Below, piece after piece: positions 11,643 to 24,663 of a DNA stretch of 64,000 nucleotides; the stretch's first letter is position 1, and each line of letters starts with the position of its first letter. The translations under genes were made by a program, and so were the position numbers. Origin of the DNA: Rostratula benghalensis. Lineage: Eukaryota > Chordata > Aves > Charadriiformes > Rostratulidae. Location of the stretch: the NCBI GenBank assembly GCA_013399305.1, contig VXAI01000158.1, positions 1,521,434-1,585,433 of the forward strand, written 5' to 3'. The notes beneath the pieces are model-generated. The model was given only the letters and a program-made list of their open reading frames with translations. It was not told where the DNA came from and ran no database searches.

Positions 11643-14600
11643 GTAAGGTTTGCCTTGTGGCCAGAGTGATGTTTTTATTACATCACACTAAGAATATACG
11701 TTACTTGCCTTGGGATGTAGTGTGAAAGGAATTTAAAGATGTTGTGGAGTACAAATTCTGCTTAGGGTTAGCTCATTCTTCCCAACCAAAAGCAGCCCTA
11801 ATTATAGTCTGACCATCTTATGATACATCTGAACCAGAGATTTGAGAACCACATGGACTGAACTTATTGCTTACAGAAATCAGTGCTCTGTGAGATGCAA
11901 TTGCCTTGAAAAAATAGGATTTCAATTTTCTAAATGGGTAAAATCACAAGTCAGAATCAGCACAAATGAAAAAATTTGGAAGATGGCATGAAAGATAATG
12001 GTGTGATGCTTGCAATCAATTTCTTTGCTTTATCTTAGATTTTTCTTTATTATTTTGGTTTTGTTTGTTTTTTTTTTTTTTAAATTTTACATAATCAGAT
12101 GCAGTCATTCATAGGGAGAGGACTAGACTCGTTCAAAAGGGAGAAGGAGACCAAGGAATCACAATTAAGAGAAAAAGGTGAGGTGGAACGTATGTGAAAT
12201 GGAGTGTAACAGGTGAAAGTTGAAGATAAGATACTAGTTCAAGATCTAGGGCTGGATATTAAACAATAGATACCTATTCCTTACAGGCACTGAGCCACCA
12301 TTAAAAAATTGGCTCTTAAGTCCTCCAAAGTGTCCCACTTCAAGTGCATAATCCCCTTTTCTTCAATGCAGAACTAAAAACCAAGTAAATAAACTCAGCC
12401 TGGGAAGGGATGTACAGAGGGCGAAGAGGGAACAAGGTAGACAGGGAATGAAAATTCACTCCCTCCTTCAGTAAAAGGACTAGGAAGTATAAAATAAATC
12501 GCTCAAAAGCCAGGTTTGAAACAGTCAAAAGGACTATTTCCTCAAGGACCACGTCAGTAAACTGATATAACCATTGCTGTAGGATGACAAGATGACACTT
12601 AAAAGTTACACAGGTTAAAAAAAAAACAAAAAACCCCCACAAAACAGTAGGACAAATAAATGGCAAGAAATCATTAAAGAATATTAACTATAAATGGGTT
12701 TCCTCTGAGCTGCAGTTCATGGGAGAGCAGGGGAGTATGCCAGGAAAAACATTAGTCTTTGCTGTCCTGCTTCTGTTATTCCCCTGCCACTCTGGCCACT
12801 ATTAGTCACAAGGCTAAATGGATCTTTGATGTGGACCAACCAAGTTATTCTTATGTCCCCATCACAAGATGTCTCTTTCCAGTTCTCTGATGATTCTTAC
12901 TCTTTGTTCCACAGCCCACCTGCCCTGCAGATAGTTTTCCTGCAGAGTTTTTGATCTCCTGACCTCAGAACCTATTCACAGGTTAGAAAAAAAAATAATT
13001 AAAAATCCACTGTCAACAAAACAAAGCCATGGTCCTTCCAGTGCAGCCAGCTGTGTCATAAGGAAGTACAGCGCAATGCTTGGATGCCAAACAAGATAGG
13101 ATGAAATACTAATTATGGTAAGACTTTACAAAAAAAGGCTATCTGCCCCCGTGAGAGTCCAAGCCTCCAAGCTAGTCTCTTGTGGAACAAAAGTAAGTTG
13201 TCAGATTTGAATAATTTCCCCGCATGTAGATAAATCCTCACATTTCTACATTTTACACACACCCCCTCCCTTTTCCCCCTCCCCCTTCTCTTCAGTTTTG
13301 CAAACAAGAAAAGAAACACTAGGAGCTATTTCACTGGATAACCATGCAAATGAAACAGGAGATTTAAATGTCTTAGCAAGGAGATCAGAGACACAGTTGG
13401 AAACAGCTGTAAGGGGCATTGGAATGATTATAAGGGAATAGGATGGGTGCATTATTTGGCTTGGTGACTTCATTAGTGATATTTGGCATCAGATGCTCAG
13501 CTGGTGTAAATCAGAAGAGCTCCTCTGTGCCTGCTTACCCCCTCTGAGGATTCACTTATTTGTCCTGAATATGGATTTCTACATTATTCTATTTTATTTT
13601 TACTCCCCTGCATTGGTCTCCAGGCAGCATTTTGAAAATAGGAATTTAAGCCATGAGAAGGTATTTTGTTAGACAGAAGAAAACTCAGGGTATATCTGCT
13701 ACCTTGAAGATTTTGAGGTCTCAGAGACATAATCTCAAGTCTTGTCTCAGCTTGCCTACCAGTAAATGAAATGTAGGGGTACAGAACCCTTTCACAGCCT
13801 AAACCCCAAAATTCTGAGTATCTTGTAATTCAAAATAGTTGCTGAAGATGTATCAACTGTGGCTTTTTGTCCATACATCAATATCAAATACCTGTGTAAA
13901 ATTCAATATCAATTGTCACTTTTTAGTTTCATGGCCATTTCCTGAAATAAAATAAAAATGACATAAGAGGTTTTCTTCTTATTCTTTTTTTTTCTTTTTA
14001 TCTCTTTTATATGGAAGTATTACTCTGCCCCAGAAGCTCAAGACCTGTCTTTACTTTCACTGTTCTTATAGAGAAAGAATCTTTAGCAAAAAGTAGAAAT
14101 ATGGTTCCTCCTGAAATTCTCCTTTGATATGTTCTTTGCACAATTTTCAGCCTGACCCTTGTTTGTGAATCTAGACCATTTGGTAATTTTTTTCCACTTC
14201 AGGAAGATGGAGAGAGAAAAGCAATCATTTGAGACAACCTGCCTGACAATATATGTCAAAAAATTCAGCCATTTCTCTTGTTGGAAGTGTATCTACCTCC
14301 ACCCAGATGGAACGGGTAAGGAGGAAAGACAAACCACTTATTTTCATTCACTTCATGGACACACAAACTTCAGACTAAGTAATGGAAACAATTGCACCTG
14401 CATTCAGCAGACAAGATGTCCGTGAGAAGACTCCTATCAACACCAGCAATTTTTTTTCATAAAAGGATATGTCCTCACCTATCCCAGTAAGGTCAGGAGT
14501 CTTTCAAGCCAAAAGCACATGTCCCAGACCGTGCATAGTCCATGGCTTCCCTTGCTCACCCATTTGGGTGGAAAGCTGTCTGAAATAAGAGGAGAATTCA

Positions 14601-14902
14601 GCTTTAAACTACTGGAAAACATACAACTTTGGCCAATGTCCTCAAAAAATATTGGTATTCAGAGTCTCACTGAAAGCTTGAGACATTTGATTTTCCAAAA
14701 AACTTCTAAAACAAAGGTGTTTGGTAGAGACAGACTGTCCTCATGCACTGTTAAAATTTAGCTATACATTTAGTTTTCCTTCAAAAGAAAGGAAGTTAAA
14801 AATAGTGGTCATCCTCATTTAGGTACCTGGCATAGAACATCCATATGTTCCATAATAATTTTGGTGGTTATCAGGGCAAAGTCAGAAAAGAAAGGCCAAA
14901 GT
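9309..14902. other. Intergenic DNA, no gene recognised
   Basis: 5.6 kb of mostly unique AT-rich sequence with poly-T runs (11611-11639, about 12070). A non-repetitive block at about 10680-10990 could be conserved. No frame longer than 108 codons and nothing with recognisable homology. Confidence 0.55.
11611..11639. repeat. Poly-T run
   Basis: Run of nearly 30 T bases in intergenic DNA with no recognisable LINE or SINE body attached. Confidence 0.9.
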
Positions 14903-15265
14903 ATTATAGAATTGTTTAGGTTGGAAAAGACCATCAAGTCCAACCACAAATCTAACACTGCCAAGTCCACCATTAAACCGTGTCCCTCAGCACCACATCT
15001 ACCCATCTTTTAAATACCTCCACGATGGCAACTCCACCACTTCCCTGGGCAGCTTGTTCCAATGTTTGATAACCCTTTTTGTGAAGAAATTTGTCCCAAT
15101 ATCCAACCTAAATCTCCCCTGTCACCACTTGGGGCACTTCCCTCACAACATATCATTTGTTACTTGGGAAAAGAGACTGACACCCACCTTTTTACAACCT
15201 CCTTTCAGCCTACTTCCCTCCAATGCTCCTCATAGACTTGTTCTCTAGATCCTTCACCACTTTTA
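14903..15265 (-). mobile_element. CR1 LINE 3' fragment
   Basis: Begins TATTATAGAATTGTTTAGGT then TTGGAAAAGACC and TCAAGTCCAACC. It also contains CTGGGCAGCTTGTTCCAATG and GTGAAGAAATTTGTCCC, all standard CR1 3'-region sequence read as the reverse complement. It ends near CATAGACTTGTTCTCTAGAT. Confidence 0.88.
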
Positions 15266-17912
15266 TAGACAAATACATGACACTGCAAACCTTTCTCCTA
15301 CAGGGAAATTTAAATTATGTGGACACTAAAGACTGAAATCCCGGTTAACACTCTGAAAGCCATAACCATTGGTCTTTTTGCCCTTCTTTTGTGTCCCTAG
15401 GACCAAACTGATGCACTTCATCTCCACTTGCATTGCTCATACCGAACCATACTGACTTCATTTCTAACTGTGAGATAATGGGGATATTCTTGTTTGGAAA
15501 ACACATTAGAAAAGCAGAGTTGCAGTTGTCAGTACTGAGAGACTGCACATGGCAGCATTAAAGTTGGTCTTCACCAGAAGAGCTTGGTACTGGCAGCAGA
15601 AGTTTTAGCTGTATGGGGTAAATCGGGCTTGTTCCTGATGAACTTTTAAAGTTAACCCTTCATGGAGGTGCAATTTCAAGGAGCATCTCTGCAGAGGTCA
15701 ATATAATTATAAACGAAATGACACAAACCCCTTATCAGAAGGTGTAAGCAGAGATCAAGATGGTCCTCAAGATGGTGGTGCTATTAGGTGGTCCTTCATT
15801 GAAAAAGTCTAGGGACTCCAATCCAAACTGAATCTGGGATGGATTCAAACTGAATTGAATTCACCATTGCACAGTGCAGAGGAGTCTTTCACATGGCACC
15901 AGAAAGGAAAATTTTTATCTCTGTGAATACCTTATCACTCACCTTATGAGCGGGCACCAGTATGTCCTTTTAATGTACCACAGACCATTGTGTGTAAAGA
16001 AAATGTCCACGTTTTAAGCCCTCAGTGCTTTCGTTTCACAAAACACTATTCAGAAGATAACTGCAGGCTGGAGCCATGAATCCATTTTGCCTTATTTACA
16101 TGAATTTTCCACAGAGTCCTTCAGGAGGTATCATACTCAGCCCTTCCCAAAGGAAATTATGTATATAAAATTCATGAGAAATCCTGCTTTCTCTAGAGTA
16201 TTAGTAGACATCTCTCTATTATGCAACCCAGGAATATTATAAATGAATAAATAAACCTGGAGATGAAGGATATTTGCCTCACCGAACCAAGCATTCTGAG
16301 AGGTGTGGGGAGAATATGTGCAGTGGTTTTAAAGGACAGTCTTGGATTTTTCTTATTTCTGAAATACCTGTGGTGACTAAGCTCAGAGCAGTGCTGGCTT
16401 AGCCTCTGCAGCAAGCTTAAGACAAAAATATGATTCTAATCTGTAATCACTCTTGTAATATGCTTATTTTATTCAGCAATATTAATGAGCCTTATATATG
16501 TCATATCTTGGTAGAGCAGAGGAGGGATTTGACTGCTTTATGCAAAAGAGTTCTTTCTGAGTTTTGTCCATTTGAAGAGAGTGATAAACTCTGAAAAAAT
16601 GAGTTTATGTCTGAACTCAGGCTTTCCAATCTGTCCATTATAAAGCTCAGTGCACAATATGTAGTTGTTATAAACTTTACAAAAGTGGAAGGTTATTTAA
16701 AGCTGCGTTTTTGGTGTTGCTAAACTGTTTGGCACCATATTTTGTATTTCACAACTCTTTGCACTCTATAGATCTGTGAAGGAGCTAACCTAATGGATGG
16801 ATTTGAAAGAGAGCTGTATAAACATAAGCAGCAAATTAACCACGTGTACCTTTTAAACTTTATCTAAACCAGATAATACACCAGATAATGTCCAGAGAAC
16901 GGACCTCATGGGCTTGGATTGGCGTTACAGTCAGCCCAAAAGAGACACAGGTGGATGTTGCTACACCCAATACTTATAATTTCTTCAGAGGCAGGCTCTA
17001 GCGCTTCACTGGAAACATGTTCCACGTTGAAGAGAACCTTGTGGAGAGCAAGTCCCTTTTCATAAGAGAAACACACCTTAGCTTCCTAATGCAGTCAGAG
17101 CTCTCAAAGATTGCTTCCCAAGCTTTGTAAGATGACATAATTAGTTAGAAAAGACTTACTTGAATGGAATTTTCAGATCTGTCATTGCCACCCTCAACAC
17201 AACTCTCCAAGAATGCCTCTCTTCCCTCTTTCCTCTTCTTATGTTCCCCAAAATCCATGTTGCAAGAAGTACCTTATTTTTATCCAGAAACACTTCCTGC
17301 TCTCCTGAGATTTCCAGGGCTTTTTGAAAGATGGAAGACAAAGAAAGATGGGAAAAGGAAGTGGGATAGGCCATCTTCTAAAAGAAAAAAGGGGATTGCT
17401 GGGCCCATCCAGGATGCAGAAGAAATCCTCAAGGATCATGTTGTTCTCTTCTGTCTGCTGTCAAGGGTGATGCTGAGTGCAAAGATGATGGTAGGGACCT
17501 TTGGAGAAGGTGCTCAAAGTGGGGAAGGAAGGAGTCAAAGAAAAAAAGTTAGTCTTCTAGTCAAAGCTGTGGCAAAGATCTCCCACCTTCCTCCTTTCTA
17601 AACTATTTGCTGATTTCCTCACTCTTAACATCCCAGGAGTTCCACTCGGAATTTGCCGGGCTTACAGTGTTTTGTTTATGCAATAGAAAAGCTCTTTATC
17701 TTCCAAATTCTCTTTCACCCACAGAAGTTTTTAGACTGTGACCATGTCATAAGATCAGCACTTTCAGAGGTGTTTTATTCCACTGTAAAACTAAAGTAAA
17801 AGTAAGAGATGCAAGGTGAGCCACCTTCTGCAAGTATCCATTGCTGGCTACACAGAGAGCCTAAATGACCAGTTTACACTGCACGCTTAATATTCAGTTG
17901 GTTTAAAATCCA

Positions 17913-17915
<3 letters not shown>

Positions 17916-17944
<29 letters not shown>
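17916..17944. repeat. Poly-T run
   Basis: 29 consecutive T bases directly before the single-N duplication. Homopolymer length may have contributed to the assembly break. Confidence 0.95.
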
Positions 17945-17947
<3 letters not shown>

Positions 17948-17948
17948 A

Positions 17949-18063
17949 TGCAAAGCGTTTTGCCCATCTGTGTTTCCCTTATGAACCCTCTATAAAAGCA
18001 TAAACNTGCAAAGCGTTTTGCCCATCTGTGTTTCCCTTATGAACCCTCTATAAAAGCATAAAC
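17949..18063. repeat. Perfect 57-base duplication separated by one N
   Basis: The 57 bases at 17949-18005 are repeated exactly at 18007-18063 with a single N at 18006 between them. They follow directly on a 29-base T run (17916-17944). Exact identity plus the lone N indicates overlapping contig ends joined without merging, not a biological duplication. Confidence 0.93.
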
Positions 18064-18529
18064 AACTTCTTGAACTGTGGAGATCAAAATCAGAAGCATT
18101 ATCAGTCCTGGTATAAAAGCAACCTCTTCTTATCTTCTTATTTAAAAAAAACACCAACTTTGTGTCTATGCAGTAAAATAACATTAACTCCTTTGTAAGA
18201 CCTTTATCCTGAACAAAATAACCTTTAGTTATGATCTATCATGATGACAAGCTGTTTCCAGTCACCAGCTGTCAAATAAGAAACTCTGACTGGTAAATGC
18301 ATCCATATTCTTAAGTACAATTTTCCTATCGTTATAATAAAATGTACCCCATTTGGTTGAATATGGTTGATCCACTGATCCCACGACATAAGGAATCTGT
18401 CCTCTTATTTTATTTATCATGCCCTGAATCTCCATCTAATTAGCCAATTGGCTGTATACCAACTTTTAGATTACCTTTGTGTTTATGGATAAAACATTGC
18501 TAAAATAACATCAAGACAAAAGCTGATCC

Positions 18530-18830
18530 CTCTGTGACCAGACTAGAAACAGACCTGCACAGCAGAGACTTCTATAAATACATTTTGAGGCTGTCAGCCT
18601 ATTTTTAATCCACTTAAGGTGCACCATGTAAATTTTGTAGTTTTGTAATCAAAATGTCATGCTGTACCAAGTCAAATGCCACACAGATGCCAATTGCTCA
18701 AACACTGCTATCTTTAACAACTGACCTTGTAATCTCATCGGAAAAAAAAAAAAGAGCTACCAATTTAATTTGACAGGACCTATTTTCCATAAGCCTGTGT
18801 TGACTAGCATTCAGTAGACGTCCCTTCTTT
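18530..18830 (-). mobile_element. Ancient CR1/L3-type LINE fragment (reverse-transcriptase region)
   Basis: Reads as the reverse complement of the reverse-transcriptase region of old CR1-superfamily LINEs. Markers include CAGCCTATTTTTAATCCACT, GTAATCAAAATGTCATGCTG, CCAAGTCAAATGCCACACAG and GACAGGACCTATTTTCCATA followed by GCCTGTGTTGACTAGC. No 3' terminus is present. It looks older than the other CR1 copies, yet key words are well kept. Family placement is from memory of the consensus. Confidence 0.55.
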
Positions 18831-21800
18831 ATTTCTGAGGATGGGGGACTCTGGAGTATGAGGGAAGGGAGTTTGCCACAGCATATACACCCGCAGCTTC
18901 AAATTCGAGCACCAATTGTCGGCTTTTCTCCTGGAGACTACGGCAGTCAAAAATGGCCCTGAAGTTATTTTATGCTTTGCTCTCTCCAAATCAAGACTGT
19001 CCTGTCCAGAAATCCAAGGAGGCCTTTCTCAGTCTCTATATAAATAATTCTTTCATACAGCCAACATTATTAGTCATAGTGTGCAATCGGTTCTGTATTA
19101 GAATAGTAAAGAAGCCCACCGGCAGTGTGAAATGACTGATCTCCGCTGTGGATGTATCCAGAGCGCTGAGTCCCAACAGCCGTCTACCTTGAGGCATGGG
19201 AGAATTTAAGATGGTGAGGTGGAGGAGGGATTGGTGATATTAGGGAAGCTGACAATTGACAGCTCTCCTGCACGGACTGCACTTTTCTTTTTTTTTTTTT
19301 TCCCTTTAACCCTCAGCACCTTGCAACTGAAACCAGCCTAGGAACACTTATTATTTCTATTTCAATTATTTCTATTTCTATTTCATTCTATTTCTACGTC
19401 TATTTCTATTATTTCTGTTTCTTTCTATTTCTATTATTTCAATTTATTTCCACTTCTATTACAACCGCAATCACCATTACTATAAGCACTATTACTCCTT
19501 TGTTTCAAGGAGTGGTTTCGATGGCAACTGGGATGCCAGGATTCAGCTGCACCTGGAAAATAATTAATTAGAAACAGCCTCAGTGCTTAGGACCCTGAAG
19601 CCTGAGTGGGCAAAGTGGACTGAGGTATGCAGAAGAGCTGTATTAGCATTCCCATTTTGCATGTGACATTAAATGAGCGGCCTAAGGTCGGAGAGGGGAA
19701 TTGGTGGCAGGATGCAGACTTGAACTGAGGACTGTTGATATCCAGCTTAATGCATAAGCTGCACGTCTTGCCCTGCATCACTTTTTTCAGCGTTGCCTGT
19801 CTCCATTACAGGCTTAGATAACAGAAATGGTGCAGTGAATTTGTCTGAGAAGAGGCAGCCAAGGGAAATGGGTGCTTTTGCCGATCTCTTTCTCACTTGT
19901 TCATAGTGCAAGTTTTAGTGAGTTGCTTAACTTTTCCTTGTTTCATGTCATCTGTCCTTGATTAATGGAGAATGGCATAGCTTTTCCTCCGAAACAGGGT
20001 AGGAAAAGCAGTGATGAGGGATGGCAAGAATCTACAATTTTTCTTTGAAGGGAAAACCTGAATTTAAAAAAGAACACCAGAGGTGTCAGTTATTATTAAT
20101 TTTTTTTAATCATCAAAACATTTTCTTTAGAATTATTACAAAATTTTCCAGAGATTTGGGGATTGCATATGCCCTCAGCCTCCTTGAAATGAAGTGCTAC
20201 AGGCAATTCTTGCAGGACCTTCAAGACGGGAACCTTGACTGGCCGTGTGGTTAATTCTTAGGACCATGAAATGGGCTCCCAGAATCCCTGTAACCTCCTA
20301 GGGGCTGCTTCAGGTGGGGGAACCAGGACCATCACCTTCAAAGAAAACTCTTACTGGATGAATTGTTGCCAAGAGGAGCAACTACAGAGCAGGTAACTGT
20401 TTTCAGAGGGGGAAATTGGTACAAAACCTTTATTTGTGTAGTATTTGTGCCCTCCAATGTATTTTTCCCATCAGAAAACAAAACCTCATGATGAGTTGGG
20501 AACTTAGCACTGAAAGTAGGAAGGCTGTAGTCAGATTAAGCTGAAATGCCCCCTCGACCAGGCTAGAAGTCAACCATCTCATCCAAGCTACTCAGCTAAC
20601 ACTTGCTAACACAGGAGCACCTCCACAGGCTGATTCAGCCCCTCCTGCAGTTTGGATGAGACACCTAATTTTCACTAATTGGGGGTAACGCATGTAGATG
20701 AAAGGTAAGTGGTCTTGGTTTTGCTCCTACACTGAACGGTCTCAGATATAAATGGTCCAGGGCTTCCATCATCACACTCGAAGATGGAGGGTTGCTTAAT
20801 CATTAAGAATGTTCTCCAGTGCCACCTCTTGGGAGTAAAGGAAATTTGGGTTTGTGCTCATGTTTTATCTCATATACTCATTGTCTCTGTCCTAATTTCA
20901 ACCTCTGCACAGCCTGGATAAACAGATACAAAGGTCTTCACATTGTTACTGGAAGAAACAAGTTATTTTATGCTCCATCTGTGAATAGCAAGGAAATCAA
21001 AGCAACCATAATTTTGCTCAACAAAAAGAAATCTGGAATTAAAAGCTTCCTTTTCTGACAATTCAGCCTCTCACAGTGTACTAAGACTCTCATCTTCAGA
21101 GAAAGAGAGGTATTAGCACCCACAGCAAAGAACTTCCTATGCTGTTCACTTGGGAACAGTATTTCAGACTTCAGTACATCACAAAATTTACCATGCAATT
21201 CTAGATTAAACAAGTGGATACTGAAACATCTCTGGACTCATAAGCTACTTAGCCCAGTAGTGGACATGTAGATAAAAAGTCCCAACAGGCAAGTCTTAAA
21301 AGAGAGTTGCAATTTATGCTTCAGCTAATCATTCTTGGTGTATCTGAAAACAAGAAGAAAGCATGAGGCATAACAAAACGAAATGTAGCATCCTTCTCCC
21401 TGCAAACCACATCTTTTCTCTGGGCTTAAAATAGGGTTTGCATTTTAAATTTTCATTTACTAAACAGAAAAATATTTTACTAGGAGGGAATGGTATTAAG
21501 GAGAAATGATTCTTTGTGTGCCCTCAGGCCTGGTGAAGACAGGATTTGATTTGCTGTGTTAGGCTGGAATCTGGATTGATACACAGAGATGAGAAGGTGT
21601 TTAATAAAATTTACATTTCATTTTCTCACTTGACACCAGTCTCCTGTCACTCACCGAATGAAGGGAATACGACAAATAACTTTTGTCAGCACCTAGACAG
21701 GGAGAGACGGTCGAGGGGGGGAGGGAGAGCAAGGGTGGGATATTTTTAGCATCATTCCCTTTGACGGCTGCGAGACCTGGCATGTCCCGGGCACAGGCTT

Positions 21801-21963
21801 CATCTTTAATGTACTCTCTAAGGGAGAGGTGTAGCAAGAGGGAAAGCACAAATTAATCCAACCCCACCTAATGCATCCCTGGGGATGGACAATTGGCCTA
21901 CTGGGAAATGGATGAGATGACCTACACCCAAAGCAGCAGAGCAGCTCGGCGCATGCTCCGCAC
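18831..21963. other. Intergenic DNA, no gene recognised
   Basis: Follows the ancient CR1-type fragment. Includes the TTTCTA tract at 19352-19460 and a G-rich motif at 21715-21739. No exon could be supported. Confidence 0.55.
19352..19460. repeat. Degenerate (TTTCTA)n tract
   Basis: Imperfect hexamer array built from ATTTCTATTTCTA-like units, interrupted by TTTCAA and CATT variants. Intergenic. Confidence 0.8.
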
Positions 21964-22340
21964 TCACAGAATCACAGAATTTCAGGGATTGGAAGGGACC
22001 TTGAAAGCTCATCCAGTCCAATCCCCCTGCGAGAGCAGGAACACCCAGAGCAGGTCACACAGGAACATGTCCAGGCAGGTTTTGAATGTCTCCAGAGAAG
22101 GAGACTCCACCACCTCTCTGAGCAGCCCCTTCCTGTGTTCCCTCACCCTCACTGTGAAGAAGTTTTTCCTCATATTTAAGTGGAACCTCCTGTGTTCCAA
22201 CTTGTACCCATTGCCCCTTGTCCTATCATAGGCCATCACTGAGAAGAGCTCAGCTTGTGTGAAAGCTCCTCTCCCTGACAAGCGCAGAGGGATCTGCCTT
22301 GAGTCCATCTCCCCCTGTGCTGCTGCAGAGAGCCTTTTCC
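21964..22340 (-). mobile_element. CR1 LINE 3' fragment with end of ORF2
   Basis: Begins TCACAGAATCACAGAATTTC then GGATTGGAAGGGACCTTG. The minus-strand frame shows the CR1 ORF2 C-terminus ([20 protein letters not shown], then [12 protein letters not shown]). It shares its subfamily signature with the fragments at 611-793 and 44044-44933. The right boundary is approximate. Confidence 0.9.
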
Positions 22341-23375
22341 ACACCATCGTTTTGGCCGTGTCACCCCTCTCTCTTCTTCTGATCCCACGTGAAAGTGGCT
22401 GGTTTTAGTGTTTATGCTTTAATTCCTGGGGTATTTTTTCCATCTGAATTTAGGTTTCTAATTGAGGACCCAAGTTCAGGCTCCTAGTCAACCTAAGTGT
22501 GATTTTTCACCCAATGCCTCTGAGAATTTTTTTTTTTCCCAGAGAAAACTGAATCCCCTTCTGGAAACACTGGAGTTACATCCCACGCATGAGGTTTAAC
22601 TGTAGAAATAGAAGGGGAAGGAGGTTTTTGCAGGAAGACTGACTACGTAATCTCCTTTTTCTGTTCCTGTGAACCTTTATTTTTTCCACTGAATTTTAAG
22701 TCAGACCCTTGCAGCCCACAGGACTCCCACAGAACTTGGAAAAGAGCTAAGAGTGCTGAAGAATGTGCAAGACATTAGAATGTGCAAGAGCTAAGAGTGC
22801 TGAAGAATGTGCAAGACATTTAGAAAAGCAAGGAGAATTAGCATTGCTCCCTATCTATCAGGCAACAAACTCCAGAAAGTATCAGGCACATAATTTAAAA
22901 TAAAAGCAGAAATAACTCTTTTTTTTCACACAGTATATAGACAGTTCAATGTAACATGGCATTCATGTTAGACTTTCAGGGAGAATCCAATGGGTACTAG
23001 GAGCAACCACCATTCCCAGAAGTCTCTTATTCCTTAAGGTTGAATCCAGGGAGACTTATTTCATATTTGCCTTTTGGTTTTAGTCTTCCCCAAGTATCCA
23101 CCCTCCTTCAAAAGAGTTTTCAACTTCCAGTTTCAAAAGTAAAAAATTTCTCTGTGTCTTTCTAGTTTCCTTTTTACAAATCTCACTAATAGAATGGCTA
23201 CTCTAGTTTCCTTATCTTCTTTGAAAACTGAAAGTTTTGAAATGCCCTGGTCAGGCAGTGGCAGATTGGTGTTACCTTCTTGGAATCTCCAGACCTGCAC
23301 ACAAATACACAGCCTTGAGCCAGTGAGAACAATGGAGTGACTACATCAGTGAACTTGGGAAGAGCTAAAGGTGTC
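22341..23375. other. Intergenic DNA, nothing recognised except a tandem duplication
   Basis: Unique AT-rich sequence between two CR1 fragments, with the 35-base tandem duplication at 22742-22820. Confidence 0.55.
22742..22820. repeat. Tandem duplication, 35-base copies, 44-base period
   Basis: The 35 bases at 22742-22776 recur identically at 22786-22820, and the spacer AGAATGTGC itself echoes part of the unit. No N is present, so this may be a genuine recent tandem duplication. Confidence 0.9.
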
Positions 23376-23612
23376 CTCTAACTGGGCTTCTCTAAGGCCT
23401 CTGACACAGCTGCCTTCTCTCTAAATTAAAGAGATACGGATTTAATGGATGGATTATTCACTGAATGAGAAATTGGTTGGATGGTCACAGCCAGAGTGTA
23501 TTGATCAACAAAATGTCCAGATGGAGATTGGTGAAAAGTGGTGTCCCCCAAGGATACACACTGGAACCAGTACTGTTCAAGGTCTTCATCAAAGACATAG
23601 ACATCTTGTTAC
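23376..23612 (+). mobile_element. CR1 LINE internal fragment (reverse-transcriptase core)
   Basis: Plus-strand remnant of the reverse-transcriptase domain. It matches the region encoding the SGVPQG block: translation gives MSRWRLVKSGVPQGYTLEPV then LFKVFIKDIDI. Upstream CTTCTCTAAGGCCTCTGACA corresponds to the AFDT box, with changes. The 3' end is missing, and it is frameshifted and inactive. Confidence 0.75.
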
Positions 23613-24642
23613 CTCCCATCCACCCCCCTCCATTTATGTATCAGACAAATCCCCATACAAACACCTTTTGTTGGTGTGTTACAACATCTTGGAATGATCC
23701 TATGGTGTAGCTGGTCTTTGCTCTTGAAATCACCTTTATAATGTTGTTGACCAAATCATCACCTAACATTTTGTGCATTTTAGTAGGCACATACTTGGAA
23801 TAATTTCAAGGATTGCAAAAATTAAATCTAAAAATATGTGCATCTGCATACTTAGTAAATACCCTTGGAGTGTTACATCATGCAGCTTTCGTGATCCAGT
23901 GAAGGTTTTTGCTCACAGTCCCCAGCCCACTGAAGATTTTTCTGACTCTAATTTCACTCTTAATGAGGCTGTTCATTGCAGAATCAGACACTAAGGAAAA
24001 GCCTTCTGACCAGACACTCGGTTCCTTATACTTGCCATTGATATTTCTCATCCTATAGAAATAAAAGCCACAATAAATGTTGTAATAAATAAGGAGGGGA
24101 GTTATACCATATAGAGACGATGAAAGGGCTTATAATCTCATTGCTGTTATTTGGTTTCTCTTTTCTGCTTTTTTTTTCTTTTTCTTTTTTTTTTTTTTTT
24201 AATTTTGTCTTAGGCACACAATTCCTTCAACCCAGTCTGTAATTAATTTTACTACATCACCAGTTATCTCTGCTCCCTAACCAGGCTTGTCATTTTAATT
24301 TTTCACAGACTTTCTTTTTTTCTACCCATGTGCCTGTTCCTGTATCTTCATGAAGTCTCATCAACTCTGGCCCAAAGCCTTAGGCAAATTTGTCTGTAAT
24401 GCACTCCTCTACTTCAGACATAAGAGGAAAAAAATACCACTTCCAGAAAACAGGAGGGAAAAAAAGGAAGAAAAATACTTTTGACCATACATTGTCTAGG
24501 AATTCAGACAAGGCATCCTTTCAGTTGCATTCTTATTTATACTGATAAAGGAACTCAAGTGCTATTAGAGATCAGACTACAGAAAAAGGTTAGCACATGG
24601 ATACCCAAAATCCAGCCAAACTCAATGAAATTTTTGCCATTG

Positions 24643-24663
24643 GCCAGAGCCAGAGCCAGAGCC
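24643..24663. repeat. Short (GCCAGA)n hexanucleotide repeat
   Basis: Three and a half perfect copies of GCCAGA in intergenic sequence. Confidence 0.85.

Larger units (their letters stand above)
15266..18529. other. Intergenic DNA, nothing recognised apart from an assembly join
   Basis: Unique AT-rich sequence, with the T run and single-N duplication at 17916-18063. The 145-codon open frame at 17164-17601 is Lys/Ser-rich and shows no family resemblance, so I do not call it a gene. Confidence 0.55.

Noticed and set aside
17164..17601. 145-codon plus-strand frame
   Set aside because: Low-information Lys/Ser/Pro composition, no domain, no promoter, and no support for splicing or translation.
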